64,000 nt of DNA from Dolosigranulum pigrum ATCC 51524 (GCF_000245815.1 NZ_JH601103.1:1-64000), one strand, 5' to 3'. Counted from the first letter of the stretch, positions 9,807-19,765 are shown. The notes: generated by a model from the sequence alone, not told the origin. Program-made: numbers and translations.

Positions 9807-10835
9807 TTAAAGGGAATATTCCCCATTTAAAATCACTTGTGCTGCTGCTTGATCCGTCACGAGTTGTGTATGCGGCGGAGCAGTTTTCATATAGGCTTGA
9901 ATGGCTTGAGCTTTATTAGCACCACCAGCGACCGCCAAGAGATTCGGGATCTCTGACAATTGTTCGGCTGATAGACCAATGCGTGCTACCTTGTGTACAA
10001 CCTTGCCATCTTGGTCAAGAAACTCACCAAATGCCTCGGCAACAGCACCATGCTCTTCAAGCTTATCTAAATCTTGCTGCTTCAGTTTGAAGCGGTTGGC
10101 CATTTCCATGGCCCTACCAATACTAAATATAACAAGAATTGCTTCAGAAAGAAAGCGTAACGTCTTCTTAATTTCTGGTTCTTCTAAAAGCAAGGAATGT
10201 GTTTCTGCGCTCACGTGCTCAGGAGCGTTTAATGTCCGACTCTTCGCTCCGGTCAACTCAGCCATACGCGCTGCGATCTGATTCGGCTGAATATCGGGGC
10301 TGTCACTCGCTCCTCCACGAGCAGGAACGAACAGTACATTACTGGCATCAACTAAGCGACTCTCGAATGCATTCGCGACCGAACGCATGGTTGTACCGCC
10401 CATGACACCGATTGTTTGAGATTGATTGTCTAACAACTTCTCCACCAGTTTAACAACTGAATCAGCTAGTTGTTCTTTGGCATCTGCCTTCTCATCATCT
10501 CGGCACACAATCGTACACGATTGAATACCTAGCATTTCTGCTAAAGCAGTTTCCTGACGTTGGATCGTTGTTTGTCGTTCTAATAATTGAGCAAGAGCTT
10601 GCATCGTTGATTGCCCACGATCGGACAAACGCATCCCAGTCGTATCTGCACGAATTAACTTCTCATCACGCAATCTATCAACTTCTGATCGAAGTGTGCG
10701 CTCAGTCAAGTTAAGCTTTTGTGCAAGAGCACGTCTACCGATAGGACTGGATCGATGTATTTCTCCTAAGATTTCCAACCGTCGCATTAGGACGTCGATT
10801 GTCCCAGGAGCAACTCTCTCAATTAACGACAACAT
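9807..10835 (-). CDS. cggR: Central glycolytic genes regulator (SorC/DeoR type)
   Basis: This repressor heads the glycolytic operon. The 342-residue product has an N-terminal winged helix (PIGRRALAQKLNLTERTLRSEV, about residues 32-53) and a C-terminal sugar-phosphate domain with GVMGGTTMRSVAN, as in Bacillus CggR. The start is set at MLSLIERVAPG (10835), 10 nt after GGAGGAGAG; the longer frame to 10904 would include the promoter's -10 box. An inverted GGGAATATTCCC at the end of the gene could be a processing site, since the Bacillus cggR-gapA transcript is cleaved there. Confidence 0.95.
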   Translation of the reverse strand: MLSLIERVAPGTIDVLMRRLEILGEIHRSSPIGRRALAQKLNLTERTLRSEVDRLRDEKLIRADTTGMRLSDRGQSTMQALAQLLERQTTIQRQETALAEMLGIQSCTIVCRDDEKADAKEQLADSVVKLVEKLLDNQSQTIGVMGGTTMRSVANAFESRLVDASNVLFVPARGGASDSPDIQPNQIAARMAELTGAKSRTLNAPEHVSAETHSLLLEEPEIKKTLRFLSEAILVIFSIGRAMEMANRFKLKQQDLDKLEEHGAVAEAFGEFLDQDGKVVHKVARIGLSAEQLSEIPNLLAVAGGANKAQAIQAYMKTAPPHTQLVTDQAAAQVILNGEYSL

Positions 10836-10866
10836 GCAATCATCTCTCCTCCTCACTTCACAACCT

Positions 10867-10894
10867 ATTATATCATACCTAGGACAGATGTCAA
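10867..10894 (-). promoter_or_regulatory. Glycolytic operon promoter
   Basis: The minus strand has TTGACA (10889-10894), a 16-nt spacer and TATAAT (10867-10872) with an upstream TG, a near-perfect sigma-A promoter 32 nt before cggR. A GACA-nn-TGTC dyad overlaps the -35 box and could be part of a repressor site. The Bacillus CggR operator was not recognised. Confidence 0.85.
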
Positions 10895-10963
10895 CCCACA
10901 ACATTCCATCCGGGTCTTTTATTGACCAGCGAATAAAGACATATCGGTGTAAAGTAAGAATTC

Positions 10964-11452
10964 TTATAGTAACGGCTTAATTGCCGCCCGTACATCATCA
11001 AATCGAATGGTTTCGACAAATGTTTTTTTGCCGACTAAAATCGTTGGCACGAATTCAATCTCATCTGTACGATGATCAACCCCTTCGATATTCTCATTAG
11101 GTTGCACCCCTAACTCCTCTTTCACATAACGACGCAATTCATCCAGATTATATTCGCCCCAGATAGCCTGTTCTGTGTAAATTTTTTCAAATATCGGCCG
11201 ATAATCAATTGTCTCATCACTTGGAAGAAGATATTGTAACTGATTACCCACTTCCAAGAAGGGTTTTTCCTTATGAATGGGTTTGATGATGTGGCGAAGT
11301 TTACCAGATTTAATCAATGGCATCAAGTAATCCTTCAATTCATTCCAGGAATCTTTACAATCTGGGCACCGAAGATTAACATATTCAACCAATTGAATCG
11401 GTGCATCCACAGAACCTATCTGCCAACTCGGTAACTGATTTGTGTAAGTCAT
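10964..11452 (-). CDS. Cytosolic DsbA/thioredoxin-fold protein
   Basis: The 162-residue product has a CPDC active-site motif (YVNLRCPDCKDSW, about residues 24-36) followed by the helical insert and the cis-Pro region FVPTILVG typical of DsbA/FrnE-like proteins. It has no signal peptide, so it should act in the cytosol. It lies 33 nt downstream of the small membrane protein at 11486, probably in one operon. The substrate is unknown. The family assignment rests on the CxxC and fold pattern. Confidence 0.8.
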   Translation of the reverse strand: MTYTNQLPSWQIGSVDAPIQLVEYVNLRCPDCKDSWNELKDYLMPLIKSGKLRHIIKPIHKEKPFLEVGNQLQYLLPSDETIDYRPIFEKIYTEQAIWGEYNLDELRRYVKEELGVQPNENIEGVDHRTDEIEFVPTILVGKKTFVETIRFDDVRAAIKPLL

Positions 11453-11485
11453 AATTTTTTCTCCTTCTATAATAAATAATAGTAA

Positions 11486-11899
11486 CTACGGTGCAAAACC
11501 GTAAAACAATACAATATGAATGGCGTATAAGATAAGTAAAGCCACGATACTTAATGTACCTACTCCAATATTCATCAACAACTTTACCCCAGTTGACTCT
11601 TGGCGAGCTGTCGCTATTGTCTTCATCACCGAAAAAGCTATACTGGCAATGAATGGACCCCAAATCACTAATCCTGATGTTGAAATAATCAAATAAGAGA
11701 CTTGAATGAGTGTCTCATTAGGCCACTGTTGACGAAAAGGTAGATAGGTCAGACCGACAAGGGTAATAATAAAGATGAATTGAATACCGATATTATAATA
11801 AACAATTTTGCGCGGAAGATACTTCAAGTAATAGAGCACCCCGCTTGTTGTTAGTAGCGTTATGAGCATCATTAAGATATTTTGTGGAAAGCCATACAT
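11486..11899 (-). CDS. Small membrane protein with four predicted helices
   Basis: The 137-residue hydrophobic protein begins MYGFPQNILMML behind AGAGGTGG. Hydrophobic segments lie at about residues 5-20, 35-52, 70-90 and 110-132, with a short basic loop (KTIATARQES) before the last. I do not recognise the family. It is upstream of the thioredoxin-fold gene. A GTG start seven codons earlier is possible but has no spaced ribosome site. Confidence 0.7.
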   Translation of the reverse strand: MYGFPQNILMMLITLLTTSGVLYYLKYLPRKIVYYNIGIQFIFIITLVGLTYLPFRQQWPNETLIQVSYLIISTSGLVIWGPFIASIAFSVMKTIATARQESTGVKLLMNIGVGTLSIVALLILYAIHIVLFYGFAP

Positions 11900-12048
11900 C
11901 TTCCTACCACCTCTCTTCACAAGTGTCAGCCGATTACCTATATTTTATCGCACTTCTAGATTATTCTCACGAAAAACCCCTTACACCAGATACATTTTCG
12001 TGTTTTTATCGTTCATACCTAAATCCATGCCTAAATCTCTTCGATGAC

Positions 12049-14031
12049 TTATAACGCTTTGATTTCCATCACAACATCACGTAATTGTGCGGCTTTTTCA
12101 AATTCTAAGTTTTTAGCCGCTTGTTTCATTTCAAATTCCATCGTTTCGATCATCTCACGGCGTTCTGCTTGCGATAAGTTTTTGATTTTCTCTTCGGTCA
12201 GTCCTTCACCGTCTTCATTATCAACTTTAGCAATACTGATTAAGTCAGGGACGGCTTTCTTGATTGTTTTTGGTGTAATATTGTGTTCTTCATTAAAGGC
12301 TTGTTGGATTTCACGGCGACGTTCCGTCTCATCAATTGTGGTCTGCATCGAGTCTGTCATATTATCGGCATACATAATAACACGACCATTCTCATTCCGC
12401 GCAGCTCGACCCACCGTCTGAATTAAGGCACGCGTACTACGCAAGAAGCCTTCCTTATCTGCATCTAAGATGGCTACTAACGAAACTTCTGGTACATCTA
12501 ACCCTTCTCTGAGTAGGTTAATTCCAATCAACACGTCGAACTCGCCCCGGCGCAAGTCACGAATAATTTCCGTTCTCTCCAACGTCTTAATATCAGAATG
12601 TAGATAGCGCACTTTAATACCGACTTCTTTTAAATAATCCGTGAGATCCTCCGACATTTTTTTCGTTAATGTTGTAATAAAGACCCGTTCATTTTTGTCA
12701 ATCCGCTTATGAATTTCATCAATTAAATCATCAATTTGGCCTTTAATTGGTCGTACTTCAATAATTGGATCCAGCAAGCCAGTTGGTCGGATAATTTGTT
12801 CAACCACTTGACTGGAGCGTTCAATTTCATACTGAGCCGGTGTTGCTGAGACGTATGTGATTTGCGGTACGCGTGCTTCGAACTCTTCCAATGTAAGCGG
12901 GCGGTTATCCAACGCACTCGGCAAGCGAAAACCATGTTCGATCAGCCGTTCTTTTCGCGCACGGTCCCCATTATACATCCCGCGAATTTGCGGCATGGTC
13001 ATATGTGACTCATCAATAATAAAGAGCGAATCATCCGGGAAAAAATCTAGTAATGTGTATGGTGCTTCGCCCGGCTGACGCCCATCCAAATGTCGCGAAT
13101 AGTTCTCAATCCCTGAGCAATAGCCCATTTCATGGAGCATCTCTAGGTCATATTCTGTCCGTTGCTCTAAGCGTTGAGCTTCCAGCAATTTATTCTCGTC
13201 ACGTAGCTCAGATAATTGCTCTTTCAGTTCCTGATTAATAGAATTGATAGCTGACTGAGTCTGTTCATCACTGGAGACGAAGTGAGTCGCTGGGAAAACA
13301 GCCACGTGCTTAAGCGCATGTTGGACTTCACCTGTCACCACATCCACTTCACGAATACGATCAATTTCATCTCCAAAAAATTCTACGCGAATAGCTTCAG
13401 ATCCACGCGAAACTAGGAAAATTTCCACTACATCACCGCGCACACGGAAGGTTCCCCGTTTGAAGTCAATATCATTACGCTGATACTGCATATCAACCAA
13501 GGTCTCTAGTAGTTCATCACGTCCAATCTCCGTCCCTTCTCGCAGTGACAGCACATGATTCTTATAATCAATCGGATTAACTAACCCATAGATACACGAG
13601 ACCGATGCCACTACAATCGTATCTCGTCGTTCCAACAGTGAACTTGTCGCAGCATGGCGTAACTTATCAATCTCATCATTAACACTCGCATCTTTTTCGA
13701 TGAATGTATCAGTTGATGGAACATACGCTTCCGGTTGATAATAATCGTAATAACTAACAAAATACTCTACCGCATTATTCGGAAAAAACTCCTTCAATTC
13801 TGTATATAACTGACCCGCCAGTGTTTTATTATGTGCAATAACGAGTGTCGGTTTACTGACTCGTTGAATCACATTACTCATTGTAAAAGTTTTCCCTGTC
13901 CCAGTCGCCCCCAACAAGACATGTTCCTTATCCCCAGCTTTAATTCCTTCAACAAGTTGATTAATTGCTTCTGGTTGATCTCCAGCTGGCTCATATTTTG
14001 ATTTCAGATCAAAGACTGATTCCGTATCCAT
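12049..14031 (-). CDS. uvrB: Excinuclease ABC subunit B
   Basis: UvrB is the damage-verification subunit of nucleotide excision repair. The 660-residue product has Walker A LLGATGTGKTFT, the beta-hairpin YYDYYQPEAYVP, helicase motifs IIDESHMTMPQ and QTVGRAARN, and a C-terminal UVR domain (AAKNLEFEKAAQLRD). The start MDTESVFDLKSKYEPAGDQP at 14031 has an AGGGAGAG site; the frame extension to 14055 was dropped. No uvrA follows within the window. Confidence 0.97.
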   Translation of the reverse strand: MDTESVFDLKSKYEPAGDQPEAINQLVEGIKAGDKEHVLLGATGTGKTFTMSNVIQRVSKPTLVIAHNKTLAGQLYTELKEFFPNNAVEYFVSYYDYYQPEAYVPSTDTFIEKDASVNDEIDKLRHAATSSLLERRDTIVVASVSCIYGLVNPIDYKNHVLSLREGTEIGRDELLETLVDMQYQRNDIDFKRGTFRVRGDVVEIFLVSRGSEAIRVEFFGDEIDRIREVDVVTGEVQHALKHVAVFPATHFVSSDEQTQSAINSINQELKEQLSELRDENKLLEAQRLEQRTEYDLEMLHEMGYCSGIENYSRHLDGRQPGEAPYTLLDFFPDDSLFIIDESHMTMPQIRGMYNGDRARKERLIEHGFRLPSALDNRPLTLEEFEARVPQITYVSATPAQYEIERSSQVVEQIIRPTGLLDPIIEVRPIKGQIDDLIDEIHKRIDKNERVFITTLTKKMSEDLTDYLKEVGIKVRYLHSDIKTLERTEIIRDLRRGEFDVLIGINLLREGLDVPEVSLVAILDADKEGFLRSTRALIQTVGRAARNENGRVIMYADNMTDSMQTTIDETERRREIQQAFNEEHNITPKTIKKAVPDLISIAKVDNEDGEGLTEEKIKNLSQAERREMIETMEFEMKQAAKNLEFEKAAQLRDVVMEIKAL

Positions 14032-14118
14032 GATGTATCTCTCCCTATCCTGCATGATATCGTCATCTTATCATAGTTCTCCAACATTGAACAGACCTAT
14101 ATTGACAGACCTATATAA

Positions 14119-14158
14119 CAAAAAAGCCCAAGCATTACATAACGTAACACTTCGGCTC
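14119..14158 (-). terminator. Terminator of rpsT
   Basis: On the minus strand an imperfect 12-13 bp stem (GCC.AAG..GTTAC paired with GTAAT.CTT.GGC) is followed by TTTTTTGTT, ten nt downstream of the rpsT stop. Confidence 0.8.
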
Positions 14159-14167
14159 AATTTAATA

Positions 14168-14422
14168 TTATGCATTTAATTTTTTCGCTAAACGTGACTT
14201 GTCGCGTGCAGCTTTGTTTTCGTGAATGTGGTTTTGTGCCACTGCTTTATCAATTGCTTTGTAAGCATCATTCAACAATTGTTCTGCATTATTGTCACCT
14301 GCTTGAACAGCGTTGATGAATTTTTTCTTCGCATTTTTCAATGCTGTACGCTGACTCTTACCACGTGCTTCTTTTTTCGCATCTTGACGAATACGTTTCA
14401 AAGTTGATGCATTATTTGCCAT
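14168..14422 (-). CDS. rpsT: 30S ribosomal protein S20
   Basis: This 84-residue, very basic protein (MANNASTLKRIRQDAKK) binds 16S rRNA. It is monocistronic, with its own promoter and terminator. The leader contains a hairpin (TGAAAGG paired with CCTTTCA, about 14461-14484) just before the start. This resembles an autoregulatory leader, but that role is inferred. Confidence 0.97.
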   Translation of the reverse strand: MANNASTLKRIRQDAKKEARGKSQRTALKNAKKKFINAVQAGDNNAEQLLNDAYKAIDKAVAQNHIHENKAARDKSRLAKKLNA

Positions 14423-14509
14423 AAATTAACACTCCCTTATTCTAATTTAACATTCAAAATATGAAAGGCCTCTAACCACCTTTCACTTGGAAAGTCTCCA
14501 ACATTCTAT

Positions 14510-14538
14510 AGTATACAAAACCTGAAGCAAAATTGCAA
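14510..14538 (-). promoter_or_regulatory. rpsT promoter
   Basis: TTGCAA (14533-14538), a 17-nt spacer and TATACT (14510-14515) on the minus strand. Confidence 0.8.
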
Positions 14539-14598
14539 CTCTATTTTAAGGTATTTCAACAGATTTTTCTAGAAATGTCTCGGATTGGACACTTCTGA

Positions 14599-15516
14599 CT
14601 AATCTTCGATCTCTCGCTCATCATACTCCTGAACAAAACTAGAATGCCCAAGTGCTTCGAATTGTTTGGTAATAGAGAAGCCGTGCCCCATGACTTCAGA
14701 AGCACTTGTAACAACAACAAAGGCTTCGGGGTCATAACTTGTAATTAATTCTTTCATGTATGGAAATTCGCGCTCGGGAATGACACACATGAGCATTTCT
14801 TTATTACTATCATCCACACTACTTCGAATCTGAATATTAGTGACTCCACGTTCTAAGGAATTCATGAGCTCCCAGCGCACTTTCTCGGTTTCTTTGGTAA
14901 TGATAAGTACATTCTTGTGTGTGTTGAAGCCCACTTGAACGAGATCGATCGCAAAGGCAACCACATAGAGGTTAATCACACCGTACATAATAACGTCCAC
15001 TTCAAAGGTTAGGAAGGTCAGAAGCATAATTCCGCCATCAACAATCATTGAACTCGTTCCTAGCGATAAACCGGTGTATTTGTGTATTATTTGGGCTGGA
15101 ACACTTGATCCTCCTGTTGATGCTTTTGCTCGGAAAATAATCCCTAAACCAATTCCACTAATAGCTCCGCCGATAATAGTTGCTAAAAATTGATCATGCG
15201 TCACAGGTGGCCAATGACTGATCATTCCAATAAAGAACGGTAAAATTATACTTCCTAAAACGGTCTTGTTTCCCGCTTCTTTTCCTAAAAAGAGATACGC
15301 TACAGCTAGCAACGGAATATTTAGCGCATACTGGACGATATAGGGGTCCCAACCAAAGAGATCTAAAGTAATAATTGACACCCCACTCGTTCCTCCAGAG
15401 ACAATATTATTTGGTAACAAGAAGACCTGAAAAGCAACGGCAGTAATAAAAGCCCCTACTATAATATATAAGTAATCAATAATATCAAATTTGTATCGTT
15501 TTGCTAAGTTCAGCAT
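14599..15516 (-). CDS. YitT family membrane protein with DUF2179 domain
   Basis: The 305-residue product has five or six predicted membrane helices in residues 10-190, with the family signature FLLPNNIVSGGTSGVS and the internal RAKASTGGSSVPAQIIHKYTG. A cytosolic C-terminal DUF2179 domain (TKETEKVRWELMNSLERGVT to VVVTSASEVMGHGF) follows. The function of YitT proteins is not established. The start ATG is preceded by GAAAGGATG. It is divergent from the lipid kinase at 15605. Confidence 0.88.
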   Translation of the reverse strand: MLNLAKRYKFDIIDYLYIIVGAFITAVAFQVFLLPNNIVSGGTSGVSIITLDLFGWDPYIVQYALNIPLLAVAYLFLGKEAGNKTVLGSIILPFFIGMISHWPPVTHDQFLATIIGGAISGIGLGIIFRAKASTGGSSVPAQIIHKYTGLSLGTSSMIVDGGIMLLTFLTFEVDVIMYGVINLYVVAFAIDLVQVGFNTHKNVLIITKETEKVRWELMNSLERGVTNIQIRSSVDDSNKEMLMCVIPEREFPYMKELITSYDPEAFVVVTSASEVMGHGFSITKQFEALGHSSFVQEYDEREIED

Positions 15517-15544
15517 ATCATCATCCTTTCAATAGTACTTATTC

Positions 15545-15573
15545 TTCAAACTTTTGTCTATCTCACGTATAAT
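15545..15573 (+). promoter_or_regulatory. Promoter of lipid kinase gene
   Basis: TTCAAA (15545-15550), 17-nt spacer, TATAAT (15568-15573). Confidence 0.65.
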
Positions 15574-15604
15574 AGAGTTATCTTAGAGAGGAAGACATTG
15601 TTCT

Positions 15605-16513
15605 ATGTTAAATTCTAAATTATTTTTTATTATAAATCCCTATGCCACACGTGCGCATCATGCAGAGGCAAAAATCCGTCATACTTTAAATCGCTACTCG
15701 ACAATTGATTATTCATTAGGTCATCTGCGGGATAATTGCTCCGTTGATACCCTGATTACAAGGTGGCTTCCTGAATTACGTCAGGGCGGTATCGTCGTAG
15801 CTGTCGGTGGAGACGGAACAATCAGCACAATTGTTAACCAATTAAAAAAATATAAATTAGATAATCCAGTAGGGGTCTTGCCCGCTGGATCGGGTAATGA
15901 TTTTGCACGAAGTCATCAATTGCCACTAGGTGTTCAACCAGGTCTCAGTTATCTCATTCATCATAGTCAGCCAGCTGCCTTAGATTGTCTTCGCATCGAG
16001 TCTTCTACAGGAATTCACTATGCAATTAACAGCTGTGGCGTTGGTATTGATGGACGAGTTATTCACGAATTATCAGCACCTGATCCTACTAAATCATTCG
16101 GTCAACTTGCTTATCTTAAAAGTGGTATTGAAAGTCTCTTTCATCAACAAGCTTTCGATGTAGCAGTTACTGTAGATGGGCAAACATCCCCTATCGAACA
16201 GACCTTACTGCTTGTTATCGCTAATCACGGATCATTCGGTGGAGGCATTCCTATTTTACCCCAAGCTAACCCAACTGATGGTTTGATTGATATTTTATAT
16301 ACGTCTCGTCTACATGCCTTGGACCTTTTACAAGTTGTCCCACAACTCTTACTCGGAAAACATCTGAACCACTCCAAGGTCCACAGCTTACGTGGTCACA
16401 CAATCGAGTTGACCATCAAGCAACCTGAATTTATGCAAGCTGACGGAGAACCTATGGGCGAAACGGAATGGCAATTAACTTGTCAGTTAACAAAACAGAT
16501 GTATTTATTGTAG
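15605..16513 (+). CDS. Diacylglycerol/lipid kinase family protein
   Basis: The 302-residue ATP-dependent lipid kinase has a DAGK catalytic domain: FFIINPYATR at the N-terminus, nucleotide-binding VAVGGDGTISTIV (about residues 73-85) and PAGSGNDFARS (about 97-107). The C-terminal half has the beta-sandwich residues NHGSFGGGIPILPQANPTDGL seen in DagK/YtlR/YegS-like proteins. The likely role is recycling diacylglycerol released from phosphatidylglycerol during lipoteichoic acid synthesis, but other lipid substrates are possible. It is a single gene with its own promoter and converges on recD2. Confidence 0.88.
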   Translation: MLNSKLFFIINPYATRAHHAEAKIRHTLNRYSTIDYSLGHLRDNCSVDTLITRWLPELRQGGIVVAVGGDGTISTIVNQLKKYKLDNPVGVLPAGSGNDFARSHQLPLGVQPGLSYLIHHSQPAALDCLRIESSTGIHYAINSCGVGIDGRVIHELSAPDPTKSFGQLAYLKSGIESLFHQQAFDVAVTVDGQTSPIEQTLLLVIANHGSFGGGIPILPQANPTDGLIDILYTSRLHALDLLQVVPQLLLGKHLNHSKVHSLRGHTIELTIKQPEFMQADGEPMGETEWQLTCQLTKQMYLL

Positions 16514-16552
16514 CATATTTTTAGTTAACATTATATATTATGGTAATAGGAA

Positions 16553-18961
16553 TTAAGCATTACTCGGCGTCAATCCTTCCATCCCAATCATTGGGTCTAT
16601 ACGACCAGACTGAATGAGTTGTGGGGTGAGACGCCATTGTTCGGTTGTATCTTCAGGAGAATGCTCTGTAAGCGGCTGGTCCTCTGATTGCTCGATGGTA
16701 GATTGAATAGTCGCTACCTGTTCTGTATCAGTTAATAAGAACGGTTTTAGCGTTGTTTGACGCTGCAAATTATCAGTTGCAACACATTGTTCATATGCCT
16801 TGCGTTGCCCACACAGAATTAAAAACTGACTCGCTCGAGTGACCGCTGTGTATAACAAATCTTTGCGTAACATCCGATGAAAAGCCCCTACAAGAGGCAA
16901 GATAACCATCTTATATTCACTACCTTGTGCTTTATGAATCGAACAGCAGTAAGCCAATGTAATTTTAGTCCATTCACTTCTTGGATAGCTCACTTCATTC
17001 CCGTCAAAGTCAATCACAAGTTCATCCGTATTTAATTCCGATTCCTGCTTAGGAATAATCCCTACAATATAGCCAATATCCCCGTTAAAAATACCCAACT
17101 CTGCTTCATTCACTAAATGCAGTACTTTATCTCCGACCCGATAGACTTTATCGATAAAGGAGACCTCTTTTTGCTCTGGAGTTTTTGGATTAAAGATCGA
17201 TTGCAAGGACTGATTCAACTTATCAATCCCCGCATCTCCTCGATACATAGGTGCCAGCACTTGTATATCTTCAACGCTATAACCTTTTGCAAGGGCTCGT
17301 TTAACCACTTTTTCGATCAATTGACGTGCATTATGTGGTCCACATGCTAAAAAACTACGATCATTTTTGGGATCGGTGAAGTCGACAGGCAATCTTCCTT
17401 GCTTAATGCTGTGAGCTAGTGGAATAATGGAAGATTCATCGCCTTGACGATAAATATCGATTAGCTCCACTTGTGGAACTTGGCCACTATCAATTAAATC
17501 ACGTAAGACTTGTCCCGGACCGACAGATGGCAATTGATCCTTATCCCCTACTAAAATCACTTGCATGCCAGCTGGAATAGACTTAAATAACTGATTAGCT
17601 AACCATGTATCAACCATCGACATTTCATCAATAATAAGTAATTGCCCCTTAAGTTCAGCTGCTTCATAAGAGGACTCTCGCTCTTCACGATCAACCCCCA
17701 AACCTAACAACCGATGAATAGTAGAGGCCGGCAGTCCCGTAGCTTCAGCCATCTGTTTCGCCGCTCGACCAGTAGGAGCTGCCATCAGAATAGGAAAATG
17801 ATCATCTGTATAATCATTAGGATCCAGAGAAAGATCATGCAACTGAGAAAAAATCGTCACAATTCCGTCTAGAACAGTTGTTTTCCCTGTTCCTGGACCT
17901 CCTGTTAGAATGAAGACTGACTCATTCAATGCTGTATGAATCGCTTGTCGTTGGGACTCACCATATTGAATCCCTAGCGAGGCTTGAACCTTCTCGATAT
18001 GTTGACTAATGACCCGCTCACTGAAATTATTCTGTACAGGTTGACGCGACAATAAGTGTTCAATAGACTGAACAATTCCCCATTCTGCTGCAAATAAAGA
18101 AGGAACGTAGAAGCGCGCTTCATCAGCAATAATCGCTTGTGATTCCACGAGAGCTGCTAAGTTCTCTTCAACTAAATGTGGCTCAATAATATACGGACGA
18201 CTGCTCTCCAGTGTATCTAATGTCTCTGTCAATAACTGCCCAGCCTCTAAATACGTATGACCACCACTTAAGCATTGATTATATAAGACAAAATAAATCG
18301 CCGCTTGAATCCGACTAGGTGCTTCTTCTGAAATCTCTAATTCACTGGCAATATGATCTGCCTTATTGAACCCGATTCCCTCAATATCAACTGCTAACTG
18401 ATATGGATTTGTCTGAAGCTGCTCCAATGTCTCATCACGATACATCGCATAAATCTTATAGGCCAATTGATTAGCAATGCCATATTCATTCAACTTCAAG
18501 ATGACTTGTTGCAAGCCACGCTCAGCAGTAATCACTTCAGCAATCGTATCACGCTTAGCCTGATTTAGCCGAGGCACTTGTTTTAACACCTCTTTGTCAG
18601 CTAAAATACGATCTAAACACTCTAATCCTAACGTGTCTACAATCCGTTCAGCTGTCACTTGGCCAATGCCTTTAAACCGTGAGCTTGATAAATACTGGAC
18701 AATAGCTTCTTTCGAAGAAGGTTGTTGTACCTTATAACGATCAACTTTCAACTGAATCCCGTATTTAGGATGATCGACAAGCGTGCCATAAAATTCATAT
18801 GATTGTCCCTCTTGAATTCGGCCAACATTCCCGACAACAACGATCTCATCATCATCGTAATCAAGATTCGTCTCCTCAATCCCTACTAACATCACTTTAT
18901 AAAAATTCGAGGGATTCGAAAAAAAGATCGCTTTTACGTCTCCTTTAACATATAACTCCAC
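16553..18961 (-). CDS. recD2: RecD2-type ATP-dependent DNA helicase
   Basis: This 802-residue SF1B 5'-3' helicase is not part of RecBCD and acts in replication-fork and repair processes. An N-terminal OB-like region with helix-hairpin-helix segments (GIGQVTAERIVDTLG, about residue 98) precedes Walker A GGPGTGKTTVLDGI (about 355), Walker B IIDEMSMVD, LVGDKDQLPSVGPG and the C-terminal HKAQGSEY motif. The start is a GTG at 18961 with the strong site AAAGGAGGAGGAG. The C-terminal 60 residues are polar and Glu/Thr-rich. Confidence 0.95.
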   Translation of the reverse strand: MELYVKGDVKAIFFSNPSNFYKVMLVGIEETNLDYDDDEIVVVGNVGRIQEGQSYEFYGTLVDHPKYGIQLKVDRYKVQQPSSKEAIVQYLSSSRFKGIGQVTAERIVDTLGLECLDRILADKEVLKQVPRLNQAKRDTIAEVITAERGLQQVILKLNEYGIANQLAYKIYAMYRDETLEQLQTNPYQLAVDIEGIGFNKADHIASELEISEEAPSRIQAAIYFVLYNQCLSGGHTYLEAGQLLTETLDTLESSRPYIIEPHLVEENLAALVESQAIIADEARFYVPSLFAAEWGIVQSIEHLLSRQPVQNNFSERVISQHIEKVQASLGIQYGESQRQAIHTALNESVFILTGGPGTGKTTVLDGIVTIFSQLHDLSLDPNDYTDDHFPILMAAPTGRAAKQMAEATGLPASTIHRLLGLGVDREERESSYEAAELKGQLLIIDEMSMVDTWLANQLFKSIPAGMQVILVGDKDQLPSVGPGQVLRDLIDSGQVPQVELIDIYRQGDESSIIPLAHSIKQGRLPVDFTDPKNDRSFLACGPHNARQLIEKVVKRALAKGYSVEDIQVLAPMYRGDAGIDKLNQSLQSIFNPKTPEQKEVSFIDKVYRVGDKVLHLVNEAELGIFNGDIGYIVGIIPKQESELNTDELVIDFDGNEVSYPRSEWTKITLAYCCSIHKAQGSEYKMVILPLVGAFHRMLRKDLLYTAVTRASQFLILCGQRKAYEQCVATDNLQRQTTLKPFLLTDTEQVATIQSTIEQSEDQPLTEHSPEDTTEQWRLTPQLIQSGRIDPMIGMEGLTPSNA

Positions 18962-19082
18962 GCTCCTCCTCCTTTCATCTCATCTTTATTGTAACAGACT
19001 TTACGCCTGATTCGCTACCTTTGACACTATTTTTCTTTTTTCACTAAATATGACTAATCGTTCAACTCTTTACGGCCAAAAT

Positions 19083-19107
19083 AAAAAAGCCCTGCCTTTG
19101 CAAGGCT
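19083..19107 (-). terminator. Terminator of rex
   Basis: An 8-bp stem (AGCCTTGC with GCAGGGCT, one G-T pair) is followed by TTTTTTATTTT on the minus strand. Confidence 0.85.
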
Positions 19108-19123
19108 CCCCTTACTTTTATCG

Positions 19124-19765
19124 CTAATCTTCGCCGTCTTGATAGTATCTAGTAAAGTAGATTAAGCTTTGAAGTTCATTTGTTAAGTCGACGCTATGCA
19201 CACGAACATTCTCAGGAACAGTTAGACGGCGTGGGGTAAAGTTCAAGATCCCTTGAATGCCCGCATCCACTAACTTATTTGTAATATCTTGTGCATATTC
19301 TCGAGGAACAGTTAAGATAGCAATTTTTAGTTGTTGATTTTTAATTTCTTGCGCTAAGTGCTTCACATCATAGACAGGCACACCACGTTGAATCGTATCA
19401 ATAAGTGATTCATCCATATCAAATCCTGCACTAATGCGAATGTTATTAGTTTGCTGAAAGTTATAATTCAACAATGCTTGACCTAATTTACCTACCCCAA
19501 CTAAAGCAACATTCGTCAGTTGTTCATGATTCAATTGCTTGCTGAAGAATTCCAACAAACTCTCCACATCATAGCCATAACCTCGCTTACCTAATGCTCC
19601 AAAGTAAGAAAAATCACGTCTGATCGTTGCACTATCAACTTTAATCGCCTCACTTAGTTCTGCTGAAGACACTCGCGTTTTTCCACTCTCCAATAAGTAT
19701 CGCAAATAACGATGGTATAATGGTAGGCGTTTGGCCGTTGCCTTAGGAATTTTCTTATCTGACAT
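19124..19765 (-). CDS. rex: Redox-sensing transcriptional repressor Rex
   Basis: Rex senses the NADH/NAD+ ratio and represses fermentation and respiration genes. The 213-residue product has a winged-helix domain (RVSSAELSEAIKVDSATIRRDFSYFG, about residues 31-56) and a Rossmann domain with VALVGVGKLGQAL. The start MSDKKIPKATAKRL is 9 nt after GAGAGG; the preceding in-frame ATG directly abuts the ribosome site. It is divergent from the siderophore lipoprotein gene. Confidence 0.95.
   Translation of the reverse strand: MSDKKIPKATAKRLPLYHRYLRYLLESGKTRVSSAELSEAIKVDSATIRRDFSYFGALGKRGYGYDVESLLEFFSKQLNHEQLTNVALVGVGKLGQALLNYNFQQTNNIRISAGFDMDESLIDTIQRGVPVYDVKHLAQEIKNQQLKIAILTVPREYAQDITNKLVDAGIQGILNFTPRRLTVPENVRVHSVDLTNELQSLIYFTRYYQDGED

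Noticed and set aside
10951..10966. Palindrome TAAGAATTCTTA before the glycolytic promoter, considered as an operator or terminator
   Set aside because: It overlaps the stop codon of the thioredoxin-fold gene, lies far upstream of the promoter and has no T-tract.
11385..11663. 92-codon minus-strand ORF overlapping the thioredoxin-fold and membrane protein genes
   Set aside because: It overlaps both genes in another frame and has no family-like sequence.
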